Shown: positions 1-6,235 of the stretch, piece after piece
How the letters are laid out: every line of letters begins with the position of its first letter
How positions within the stretch are numbered: position 1 is the stretch's first letter
NCBI GenBank assembly: GCA_021827875.1
Contig: JAKAUA010000044.1
Location: 1 to 9,069, forward strand
Reading direction: 5' to 3'
Length of the DNA: 9,069 nucleotides
Source of the DNA: a bacterium
GTDB taxonomy: Bacteria > Babelota > Babeliae > Babelales > Vermiphilaceae
The notes under the pieces: model-generated
Told to the model about the DNA's origin: nothing
Databases searched by the model: none
The model's input: the letters and a program-made list of their open reading frames with translations, nothing else
Made by a program: the position numbers and the translations under genes

Positions 1-128
1 AGCGATATGTTAAAAAATATAATACTTACCGCCCTCACCAGGCTTTACAATACCTCACTCCTCAGCAATACTATACTTCGCTATCGGAGGCCTGAATTTT
101 TCTCATATGTATTGAACCAAGACATCTG
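1..128. other. Left-edge intergenic stretch, no supported feature
   Basis: I find no convincing gene here. One open frame runs from the left edge through ATG at 7 to a TGA near 163 (about 52 codons), but it has no Shine-Dalgarno sequence and no recognisable motif, and it runs across the tmRNA promoter. The upstream gene, if any, lies outside the window. No terminator-like hairpin with a T-run is clear. Confidence 0.4.
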
Positions 129-158
129 TTGGTCATCTTTATTAAAATCTGATATACT
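129..158 (+). promoter_or_regulatory. Sigma70-type promoter of the tmRNA gene
   Basis: A TTGGTC box (129-134) and a TATACT box (153-158) are separated by 18 bases. The predicted start of transcription, near 165, lies about 24 bases upstream of the mature tmRNA 5' end at 189. That leaves a short leader for RNase P to remove, as expected for tmRNA precursors. The boxes are seen directly; promoter activity is inferred. Confidence 0.6.
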
Positions 159-188
159 ACTTCTATGATCTTTGAAAGAAATGTATGT

Positions 189-557
189 GGGGGCGTATTT
201 GGCTTCGACGTGTTACCGAGAATGGCAAGAGCATGCCGAGCGTTGACTAAGTGCTCGTTAAACAATTGGTCAAAACAAAAGTGCAGAACGCACAATGAGC
301 TTCGGCTCAGTAGCAATGGCGTAAGCGCCTTGTTATCTTGATAGTCGGACGTGTCTATCAGTTTGACTATCACGTATTAATCAGATAGAACCTGCAGGCC
401 AGATTTTATCGTTGCGTAGCCTGCTTGTATCACGAAACTGTCTGACACACATTGCCCAGCCTTTAGGGTTGTGTGGCAGTATCTGTAAAGGCTAAGCATG
501 AAGCGCTTGTTGTTCAACGTAGGGCGGACATGGGTTCGACTCCCATCGCCTCCACCA
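189..557 (+). ncRNA. ssrA: Transfer-messenger RNA (tmRNA, one-piece)
   Basis: tmRNA frees ribosomes stalled on broken mRNAs: it acts first as an alanyl-tRNA, then as a short message that adds a degradation tag, working with SmpB. The 5' end GGGGGCG (189-195) pairs with CGCCTCC (547-553, one G-U pair) to make the acceptor stem, and CCA is encoded at 555-557. The conserved GGCTTCGACG follows the 5' stem, and the T-arm reads TGGGTTCGACTCCCA near the 3' end. Pseudoknot 1 is visible: CGAGC 237-241 with GCTCG 253-257, and TTGAC 243-247 with GTCAA 269-273. A later knot uses GATAGTC and GACTATC near 338-376. The 369-base length is normal for a one-piece tmRNA; I see no sign of the permuted two-piece form. 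Identification is secure; internal pairings beyond the acceptor stem are read by eye. Confidence 0.97.
283..324 (+). other. tmRNA proteolysis-tag reading frame
   Basis: The likely resume codon is GCA at 283, ten bases after pseudoknot 1 closes, a spacing like that in E. coli tmRNA. The frame encodes AERTMSFGSVAMA and stops at TAA 322-324. An alanine start and a small hydrophobic end (VAMA) fit known tags recognised by ClpXP-type proteases. The stop lies in the loop of a GGCG(TAAG)CGCC hairpin, matching helix 5 of other tmRNAs, where the tag end forms one strand. Oddly, two small hairpins also fall inside the frame: GTGC/GCAC (281-293) and TGAGC-TTCG-GCTCA (296-309). The stop and frame are well supported; the exact resume codon is less sure. 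Confidence 0.7.
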
Positions 558-587
558 GACTTCGCTCTTGTAAAGAGCTACGTCTGG
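555..587 (+). repeat. Long hairpin starting at the tmRNA CCA end
   Basis: CCAGAC (555-560) pairs with GTCTGG (582-587), and inside it GCTCTT (564-569) pairs with AAGAGC (573-578) around a GTA loop, with a three-base internal mismatch on each side. The outer strand reuses the terminal CCA of the mature tmRNA. There is no T-run after it (GCAAGCCACCC follows), so it does not look like a standard intrinsic terminator. It could guide 3'-end processing, or be the border of an inserted element abutting the tmRNA gene. Confidence 0.6.
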
Positions 588-640
588 GCAAGCCACCCAT
601 TTCTAAGGAAGATTATAAAAAGAAAAAGAGATAAGAGCGA

Positions 641-697
641 AGGCTGGTGTCACGCCATAGTAAGCGAGCATAGCGAGACACGACGGCGGACTAGCCT
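641..697. repeat. Interrupted palindrome upstream of the GIY-YIG gene
   Basis: AGGCTGGT (641-648) pairs with ACTAGCCT (690-697) with one G-T pair, and CGCC (653-656) pairs with GGCG (685-688). An alternative inner pairing is GTGTC (647-651) with GACAC (677-681). The loop contains the direct repeat GCGAG at 664-668 and 673-677. This stretch is visibly more GC-rich than the DNA on either side. It lies 40 bases before the GIY-YIG start codon. It resembles a dispersed repeat or mobile-element end, but copy number cannot be judged from one window. Confidence 0.55.
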
Positions 698-737
698 GAA
701 CATTTCTTTTAATTCATATCATTCGAATATATCTATA

Positions 738-977
738 ATGTTTTACGTTTATATATTGAATTCTCTTGTCGATAAAGACCGTATGTATGTTGGAATAACT
801 CACTCTATAGATGATAGGCTGAGGGAGCATAATTATGGTAAGTCTATTCATACCAATAAATATGCGCCTTGGAAATTGACAACATATGTAGTTTTTGATG
901 AAAAAGATAAGGCTATTGCGTTTGAGCGTTATCTTAAGACGGGATCAGGGAGATCCTTCGCTATACGGCATTTATAA
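738..977 (+). CDS. Small GIY-YIG endonuclease-domain protein
   Basis: This 79-residue protein is a bare GIY-YIG domain, a family that cuts DNA using a conserved Arg and Glu with a metal ion. The two short strands are seen as YVY (residues 3-5) and YVG (17-19). The likely catalytic Arg is R27 in DRLREHN, and the likely metal-binding Glu is E63 in AFERYLK, followed by a GSGRSF segment typical of the YhbQ-like (UPF0213) small members. I chose ATG at 738 because the domain begins there; the frame is open back to 498, but that part runs through the tmRNA 3' end and the palindrome. No clear Shine-Dalgarno is seen. Its substrate and role are unknown; small free-standing members have been linked to repair or to mobile DNA, and its position beside two structured repeats favours the latter here (inference). 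Confidence 0.85.
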   Translation: MFYVYILNSLVDKDRMYVGITHSIDDRLREHNYGKSIHTNKYAPWKLTTYVVFDEKDKAIAFERYLKTGSGRSFAIRHL

Positions 978-1011
978 TTTATATATCAGTTCTTTACCAT
1001 TGCATTCCTAT

Positions 1012-1040
1012 TTGAATGATTTCTCTTTTTACCTTATGCT
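1012..1040 (+). promoter_or_regulatory. Sigma70-type promoter of the pheT-lspA-pgpA-comF operon
   Basis: TTGAAT (1012-1017) and TATGCT (1035-1040) are 17 bases apart, which predicts a start near 1047 and a leader of about 50 bases. AGGA at 1085-1088, ten bases before the pheT ATG, is the likely ribosome binding site. I see no terminator-antiterminator leader or T-box-like element between promoter and pheT. Confidence 0.55.
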
Positions 1041-1098
1041 TTTACCGTAAGATCTCTACAAAAAACAGATATTTGGTTACGCTTAGGATATTCTATTT

Positions 1099-3423
1099 AT
1101 GAAGCTTTCTTTGGTATGGCTTTTTGATCATATAAACGCTGATTATAAAAGCATCGACGTACAAAAATTGGTGGCAGAATTTAATAAAAAAACTGCTGAA
1201 ATTGAACATGTCTATGAAGTAACCATCCCCCTAGATCAATTAAGCCTTGCTACCCTTACATTACTTTCATCCGATACTGCTATCTTGCATTCGCAAGAAT
1301 GGGGCAAAGAAGTTACTTTGCCGTCACGTAGTGATGTAAAACAAGAGCTTATCTATTTAGTGAAAAAAAATGAAAATGGCTTTTCTTGGGCAAAGTCTAC
1401 TGACTTGGGCGCAAAAAAAGAATATATTTTGCCTGCTTTTACCATTGAAAAAAATCTATTAGCAGGAGCGTGGAAAAAATCTTTTGTTACCCATGATTGG
1501 ATTATAGAAATTGATAACAAATCTATTAATCATCGCCCTGATTTGTGGAGCCACCGTGGCATCGCGCGTGAAGTTGCGGCGTTGCTTGATAAGAGTCTTA
1601 AGCCAATAAACTCATTTTTAGAAGACTATCCAATAGTTGAATCTTCCGATTTATCACCTAATGTTAAACCGTCAGGTTTAAGCATTAGAGTGAGTGACCC
1701 TGCTTTATGTCGTCGTTTTGCCGGGCTCAATTGTACCGGTGTAAAAAACCAACCATCCTCATGTATGTTAGCAGCTCGCCTGGCGCGCATTGATCATAAA
1801 GTTATAGATACCGTTGTTGATCTTACCAATTATGTAATGCTCGACATTGGACAACCAATGCATGCCTTTGATGCGGCAAAAGTCTCCGGCTCTACCATTA
1901 CCGTACGTATGGCCAAAGATAAAGAAAAAATTACGTTGCTCGATGGCGAGACTGTCGCACTAGCACCACAAGATATGGTGGTTGCCGATGAAAAACAAGC
2001 ATTGGCCGTCGCCGGTGTAATGGGTGGACTCAGCTCTGCGATAACACTGAGCACAGAATCTCTCTTTTTAGAGTCAGCTAATTTTGATCCTGCTATGATT
2101 CGTAAAACAGCCGCTCATATTAAAAGACGTACTGATGCTGCAGCACGTTTTGAAAAAAATTTGGACTCTCGTACTACTATTAATGGCATTTTACGCTTTT
2201 TGTCGCTTGCCAAACAAGTTGGACTGTCTATTAATCCTATAGGGGCAATACAATCTTTGGGTGCTGTATCGGCTGCGCCGGTTATTGCCGTTAGCCAAAG
2301 CTTTATAGATAGTTGTCTTGGCGTCAGCCTATCTGCTGATATTATTAAAGCGATATTGAACAAGCTCGATTTTCAGGTACAGCATGAAGATGGTACCTAC
2401 AAAGTTACGGTGCCAACATTCCGCGCAACCAAAGATATCACCTTGCCGGAAGATATCGTAGAAGAAATCAGCCGCTTTTATGGCTATGATAATCTGCCAA
2501 CGCAATTGCCACAGCGTTTTATGATGCCTTTTTCTATGCAATCGATAGATCGTGTTAGACGTATTAAGCAGTATATGGCAGATGCAGCACAGATGCATGA
2601 AGTGTATAATTATGCGTTGCATGATGAAAGCTTTTTACGCGTGATTGGTTGGACACCGCAGAATGCGATATCTGTAGTTGAGAGCGTGTCAGAAAATTGG
2701 CGCTTATTGGCCACCACACTCATTCCTGGATTGCTCAAAAATGTGTATGACAACAGCACTGAATGTGAGCAGTTGCGCTTTTTTGAGTGGGGCAGAGCAT
2801 GGCACTTGAAGAATGATATGCCACAAGAGCATAAGCTGCTTTCCGGTATTATCGTGAACTTAGATCAAAAGAAAATGGACTTTTATGATGCGAAGGCGCT
2901 AATAACACAACTCTTTGATGCATTGCATATACCAGTTGCATGGGAGCAAGCTGGTGCAAGTGAATACCCATGGTTTGAGCCGTATCATACCGCCATCATT
3001 AAGCATCAGGAAAAAACTATTGGTACCTTTGGAAAACTACGCGCATCATTCTTACACGCGCTGGTTAATGGTGAGGGATATGCATTTGAATTGGATGCAG
3101 ATTTCTTGCTTGCGTATCAACAAGAGCGTAAGCCATTTGTTACGCCATCAAAATATCCACTGGTAGAGCGTGACATTAGTATGTTGGTACGCGACAGTCT
3201 AACCGTACAACAGATCACTACGTTGATTGAAAAAGCAGATCCGCGTATTATTGACGTTGAATTGCGTGATATGTTTAAAAAACCGGAATGGCAGGACCAA
3301 CGCTCGCTTACCTTTAGATTTGTAGTCAGTGATCATGAAAAAACGTTGAGCAAAGAAGAGACAGAAGAAATTGGTAATCGTGCAACTGCAGAATTGATTA
3401 AACATGGTGCGATTATACGATGA
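1099..3423 (+). CDS. pheT: Phenylalanyl-tRNA synthetase beta subunit
   Basis: PheT is the large subunit of the alpha2-beta2 enzyme that charges tRNA-Phe; it edits mischarged tyrosine and binds tRNA, while PheS catalyses. The 774 residues are close to the usual 780-800. The B3/B4 editing domain covers about 202-360, with the family signatures DLTNYVMLDIGQPMHAFD (241-258) and AGVMGG (305-310), preceded by NHRPDLWSHRGIARE (144-158). The B5 domain spans about 396-466, ending PEDIVEEISRFYGYD. The catalytic-like core follows, and a C-terminal FDX-ACB domain starts near 682 (YPLVERDISM). The N-terminal region (about 40-130), normally an OB-fold tRNA-binding domain, lacks the usual HPNADKL motif and looks divergent. 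No pheS is present upstream; the preceding gene encodes the GIY-YIG protein. The stop overlaps lspA by ATGA. Confidence 0.97.
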   Translation: MKLSLVWLFDHINADYKSIDVQKLVAEFNKKTAEIEHVYEVTIPLDQLSLATLTLLSSDTAILHSQEWGKEVTLPSRSDVKQELIYLVKKNENGFSWAKSTDLGAKKEYILPAFTIEKNLLAGAWKKSFVTHDWIIEIDNKSINHRPDLWSHRGIAREVAALLDKSLKPINSFLEDYPIVESSDLSPNVKPSGLSIRVSDPALCRRFAGLNCTGVKNQPSSCMLAARLARIDHKVIDTVVDLTNYVMLDIGQPMHAFDAAKVSGSTITVRMAKDKEKITLLDGETVALAPQDMVVADEKQALAVAGVMGGLSSAITLSTESLFLESANFDPAMIRKTAAHIKRRTDAAARFEKNLDSRTTINGILRFLSLAKQVGLSINPIGAIQSLGAVSAAPVIAVSQSFIDSCLGVSLSADIIKAILNKLDFQVQHEDGTYKVTVPTFRATKDITLPEDIVEEISRFYGYDNLPTQLPQRFMMPFSMQSIDRVRRIKQYMADAAQMHEVYNYALHDESFLRVIGWTPQNAISVVESVSENWRLLATTLIPGLLKNVYDNSTECEQLRFFEWGRAWHLKNDMPQEHKLLSGIIVNLDQKKMDFYDAKALITQLFDALHIPVAWEQAGASEYPWFEPYHTAIIKHQEKTIGTFGKLRASFLHALVNGEGYAFELDADFLLAYQQERKPFVTPSKYPLVERDISMLVRDSLTVQQITTLIEKADPRIIDVELRDMFKKPEWQDQRSLTFRFVVSDHEKTLSKEETEEIGNRATAELIKHGAIIR

Positions 3424-3878
3424 TAAAAAAATATTGGTTCTTTTATTTTCTTTTATTGCTGTTGTTAACTATCGCAGATCGATGCTCCAAGCTGTTTGCG
3501 TTAAAAGCATTTGTAGTGCCGTATAAAGTTAATAACTTTCTCTCATTCGAACTAGCATTTAATCGGGGGATTTCATGGGGGCTCTTTGGCTCCGGAAGCG
3601 ACATACTATTTGCTGTAGTAAATTTGGTTATTATTCTGTTTCTTATCTTTTTTATTATTTATATGAAGCAGCGCTATGAAGATAAACGATCTATCTTTGC
3701 AGAATTATTGGTTATGTGCGGCGCATTATCCAATGTATGTGACCGTTTTTATTATCATGGCGTGATTGATTTTATTGTACTATCATTGCACTCTTGGTCA
3801 TGGCCGGTATTTAATTTGGCAGATGTTTTTATTGTGATAGGCATAGGAATTATGTTTATCCGTGGTTACAAAATATGA
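3420..3878 (+). CDS. lspA: Lipoprotein signal peptidase (signal peptidase II)
   Basis: LspA is an inner-membrane aspartyl protease that removes the signal peptide of diacylglyceryl-modified prolipoproteins just before the lipobox Cys. The 152 residues match the family length and show four hydrophobic segments (about 5-20, 60-82, 92-104, 127-147). Conserved blocks are TIADRCSK (17-24), NRGISWG (48-54), NVCDRFYYHGVIDF (105-118) and WPVFNLADVFIVIG (128-141). D117 and D135 correspond to the catalytic aspartate pair. Its ATG shares four bases with the pheT stop, which suggests translational coupling, and it overlaps pgpA the same way. A plausible substrate, the lipoprotein starting at 6236, lies in this window. 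The hydrophobic N-terminus is rich in Phe and Leu, but nothing key is missing. Confidence 0.95.
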   Translation: MIKKYWFFYFLLLLLLTIADRCSKLFALKAFVVPYKVNNFLSFELAFNRGISWGLFGSGSDILFAVVNLVIILFLIFFIIYMKQRYEDKRSIFAELLVMCGALSNVCDRFYYHGVIDFIVLSLHSWSWPVFNLADVFIVIGIGIMFIRGYKI

Positions 3879-4342
3879 AATCAATATGGACTACCCTGGC
3901 AACATTAGGGCCGGTAGGCTATATGCGCGCGCCGGGGACCTGTGCGAGTGCGTTAACGCTGATAGTTGTTTATGTATTCAATATGCTACATATTTCATCA
4001 TCTGTGTATGCCGCTACGTTGACGTTGGCGCTAATAGCAGGTTGGCTTATCATCACTAAGGCATTACGGCACTTGAAGCGATCCGATGATCCTAAAGAGA
4101 TTGTATTTGATGAGGTCTTGGGTTGTCTGCTTACTTTCTTCGCAGTGCCCATTAATTGGCTGACGCTGTTGATTGGATTTGTGTTGTTTCGCTTCTTTGA
4201 TATCGCAAAACCATTTGGTATACGATCACTAGAAAAAATTAAGGGTGCATGGGGCATTCTGTTAGATGATCTGGCTGCAGCACTTTACAGTGCATTTGCC
4301 TTGCGATTATTACTTTACTTCTTCCATGATTATATATTGTAG
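3875..4342 (+). CDS. pgpA: Phosphatidylglycerophosphatase A
   Basis: PgpA dephosphorylates phosphatidylglycerol phosphate to phosphatidylglycerol in the inner membrane, the last step of that phospholipid's synthesis. At 155 residues it has the family length and signatures: GYMRAPGT near the start (15-22, matching the usual GySPxAPGT), DDPKEIVFDEVLG (71-83) with the acidic metal-binding residues, RFFDIAKPF (106-114) and GILLDDLAAALYSA (127-140). Hydrophobic stretches at about 26-60, 84-108 and 133-150 fit a membrane enzyme. The ATG overlaps the lspA stop by four bases. Phosphatidylglycerol is also the lipid donor for lipoprotein modification by Lgt, so grouping with lspA makes metabolic sense (established pathway, inferred link). 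Confidence 0.93.
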   Translation: MKSIWTTLATLGPVGYMRAPGTCASALTLIVVYVFNMLHISSSVYAATLTLALIAGWLIITKALRHLKRSDDPKEIVFDEVLGCLLTFFAVPINWLTLLIGFVLFRFFDIAKPFGIRSLEKIKGAWGILLDDLAAALYSAFALRLLLYFFHDYIL

Positions 4343-5042
4343 GCGCTGGCTGCGCCACGCGCTACGTCTTTATGATGTATTCATTTTTTTAATTACGCAT
4401 GCGTATAAGCTTGTAACTTCTGTGGTCGCTCCACCATTTTGCGCCGCATGCAAAACATTTTTGTCTGAGCGCGAGCCACTCTGTGACACTTGTTTTTCGA
4501 ATATAAAACCGGTTGTTTCTAAAACTATTCCTATCACCGATTCTGTTGATCTGACCGTATTTGCATCTGCTGCCTATCGCGATCCATTACAAATTCTGAT
4601 ATTAGCAAAAAATTATGGCAATATTACGGCAGCAACACAACTGGGTGAATTAATCTGGCAATTGACCGATATACGTCATCTTGAATTTGATTATTTAGTA
4701 CCGATTCCTTTGCATTGGATGCGATATGCCAAGCGTGGCTACAATCAGACAGAAGAAATAGCAGAAGTTATCTCCGCGCGTAGCGGTAAGCCTCTGGTAT
4801 CGTTACTCAAACGTATCAAAAAGACAGTTTTTCAGGCGCGTTTAACGCATGATGAGCGTGCTGAAAATGCGAAAGAAGCATTTGTATTAAAGGTAAAAGA
4901 TAAAGATCTTTTTAAAGACAAAACTATTGTACTTGTCGACGATGTAATGACATCTGGGGCGACGTTGCGTGCTGCCGCCCGACAAATTAGATTATTGAAA
5001 CCGAAGAGAATTATTGCTGTTGTTGCATGTCGTGTTGTTTAG
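4326..5042 (+). CDS. comF: ComF family protein (zinc ribbon plus phosphoribosyltransferase fold)
   Basis: ComF/GntX proteins carry an N-terminal four-cysteine zinc ribbon and a type I phosphoribosyltransferase fold. Members are required for DNA uptake in competent bacteria, but the family is wider than competence and the reaction is not settled. The 238 residues show C39xxC42 and C53xxC56 zinc ligands, the VPIPLHWMRYAKRGYNQ block (125-141), and the PRPP-binding loop VLVDDVMTSGAT (202-213). The QxRLTxxERxxNxxxAF stretch at 170-186 is also typical. I start at ATG 4326, giving a 17-base overlap with pgpA; an earlier in-frame ATG at 4266 would add 20 residues lying wholly inside pgpA. No Shine-Dalgarno is clear at either, so translation may be coupled. 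The 3' end overlaps a leftward gene by 32 bases. No other competence gene is in view. Confidence 0.9.
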   Translation: MIIYCRRWLRHALRLYDVFIFLITHAYKLVTSVVAPPFCAACKTFLSEREPLCDTCFSNIKPVVSKTIPITDSVDLTVFASAAYRDPLQILILAKNYGNITAATQLGELIWQLTDIRHLEFDYLVPIPLHWMRYAKRGYNQTEEIAEVISARSGKPLVSLLKRIKKTVFQARLTHDERAENAKEAFVLKVKDKDLFKDKTIVLVDDVMTSGATLRAAARQIRLLKPKRIIAVVACRVV

Positions 5043-6057
5043 TGACGGGACCAATTTTTTTACCATTTGGTCTTTGTGCGGTACTAGTTGTCTGTTGCTG
5101 AGTTGATGATTGAGCCATTGTTATTATAGTTGGTGATATTGAACTCTGCTCAGCTTTTGATTCATGGTCATTTGTGACCGAACTTGCAATGATTGATGCG
5201 CGGGTTGTTGTTTTAACAGCAGCCGTTACAGTGATTTGTGGCATAGTAGAAGTTGTCTGTGTTATTCCTTGCGCAGTGGTATGAGTTGGATTATTGGCAG
5301 ATGAATCTTCGTGCGTTATATCTTTAGATACTATTGTTGAAGGCATAACTGCTGATATTATTGCACCAACTTGTTTTAAATAATTTTTTGCTGCACTCAT
5401 TATAGCAGGAGCAAGAAAACTATGATTAATTCCGATATTATCTTTTATAGTAGTGATATCATTTTTTCGTATTGCCAACAGCACCGCTCGAGAAGTTGTA
5501 CTAATTTTTTCTTCTAATGCAAGATCTTCTGGAAGGAGTTCTGAAGGATTTTCTGTTGGTTTTGATGTCGGTATTTCAAGAGTAGAACGAATGTCTTCTT
5601 GTTGTTCTTCTAAATATTTTCTAGCAAGCTGAAGTGCTATACGATTGATATTGCCTTTGTTGGCTTGACATAAAGCAATCACGTCCGGCGTATTTTTATC
5701 TAGAATAGCACGTATAATGCAGTTACTAGCTCTATATTCTCTAGTGATACAGCTATTAACAGCGTCTTGGTAAGCGGCGTCTTTATTTTCAAGTTTTATA
5801 TGGCTAGATAATTTTGTATTATGCATGAATTGATCAACCGATGTTTTTCCTACAATCGTAGATATATCGTCGACAAAAGCTGCATTATTTGTATCAAGAG
5901 CATATGGCAAAGGATCCGCTGTTTTTTTTGCTGATATGACAGCTCTATTGACACCATCTTTTGCCCATCCTACCCAAGTCTTTTTATTTTCTGCGCTGAA
6001 GATTGATGATGATATTAAAAAAGAAAACATACACAAAGATATAGTAAATAATTTCAT
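5011..6057 (-). CDS. Exported protein of unknown function with paired helical repeats and Thr/Ser/Gln-rich tail
   Basis: I do not recognise this 348-residue protein. It has a clear signal peptide (MKLF, hydrophobic 4-20, probable cut after FSA at 20-22), so it is secreted or periplasmic. Two segments resemble each other: 114-149 (begins IIRAILDK, ends LARKYL) and 193-227 (begins LLAIRKND, ends AAKNYL). Both look helical, somewhat like ankyrin-type repeats but without a convincing consensus. Residues 240-348 are low complexity, dominated by Thr, Ser, Ala and Gln, ending in QQQQ. Three Cys (103, 113, 130) follow the signal. The start is supported by AGAGG seven bases before the ATG and by a promoter at 6100-6128. 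Its last ten codons and stop overlap comF tail-to-tail. It could be a surface or host-directed protein, but function is unknown. Confidence 0.8.
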   Translation of the reverse strand: MKLFTISLCMFSFLISSSIFSAENKKTWVGWAKDGVNRAVISAKKTADPLPYALDTNNAAFVDDISTIVGKTSVDQFMHNTKLSSHIKLENKDAAYQDAVNSCITREYRASNCIIRAILDKNTPDVIALCQANKGNINRIALQLARKYLEEQQEDIRSTLEIPTSKPTENPSELLPEDLALEEKISTTSRAVLLAIRKNDITTIKDNIGINHSFLAPAIMSAAKNYLKQVGAIISAVMPSTIVSKDITHEDSSANNPTHTTAQGITQTTSTMPQITVTAAVKTTTRASIIASSVTNDHESKAEQSSISPTIITMAQSSTQQQTTSTAQRPNGKKIGPVTKQHDMQQQQ

Positions 6058-6099
6058 TGAGTACCTCTTTTTAAAAGAAATGAGATAAAAATTTATCCA

Positions 6100-6128
6100 A
6101 TTTTAATAGATTGATTAACTCAAAGCAA
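6100..6128 (-). promoter_or_regulatory. Sigma70-type promoter of the leftward exported-protein gene
   Basis: On the minus strand, TTGCTT (complement of 6123-6128) and TAAAAT (complement of 6100-6105) are 17 bases apart. The predicted start near 6093 leaves a leader of about 35 bases before the ATG at 6057, containing the AGAGG ribosome binding site. It is back-to-back with the rightward promoter at 6165-6191. Confidence 0.5.
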
Positions 6129-6164
6129 TAATTTTCGATAAGTATTAAGCGCGAAAAGCTAGTC

Positions 6165-6191
6165 TTGTAGCTACTTTTATTCTGTGCTAAT
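6165..6191 (+). promoter_or_regulatory. Possible promoter of the SurA-like lipoprotein gene
   Basis: TTGTAG (6165-6170) and GCTAAT (6186-6191) are 15 bases apart, shorter than ideal. The -35 box overlaps the small palindrome GTAGCTAC (6167-6174). It lies 45 bases before the ATG at 6236. This is a weaker match than the other promoters in the window. Confidence 0.35.
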
Positions 6192-6235
6192 CTAACAAAA
6201 AAATTTTGAGTATCATCTTTTTAAAAAGGAATTGT

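Noticed and set aside
275..341. Alternative tmRNA tag frame ending ALLS
   Set aside because: It runs past the helix-5 loop, gives an atypical end, and does not place its stop in the loop as the VAMA frame does.
71..373. 100-codon open frame on the minus strand
   Set aside because: It lies across the tmRNA promoter and the tmRNA itself; its sequence is explained by those, and no ribosome binding site or protein motif is present.
498..737. Using ATG 498 as the start of the GIY-YIG gene
   Set aside because: It lies inside the tmRNA tRNA-like domain and the domain begins at 738; the upstream part has no family resemblance I recognise.
1830..2622. Three minus-strand open frames inside pheT
   Set aside because: They are antisense to strongly conserved PheT blocks (B3/B4, B5) and show no motifs or start signals.
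3970..4257. Minus-strand frame inside pgpA
   Set aside because: Shadow of the conserved PgpA coding frame; no independent support.
6206..6235. Earlier ATG at 6206 for the lipoprotein gene
   Set aside because: It would put ten residues before the natural signal peptide and has no ribosome binding site, whereas AAAAAGGA precedes 6236 at good spacing.
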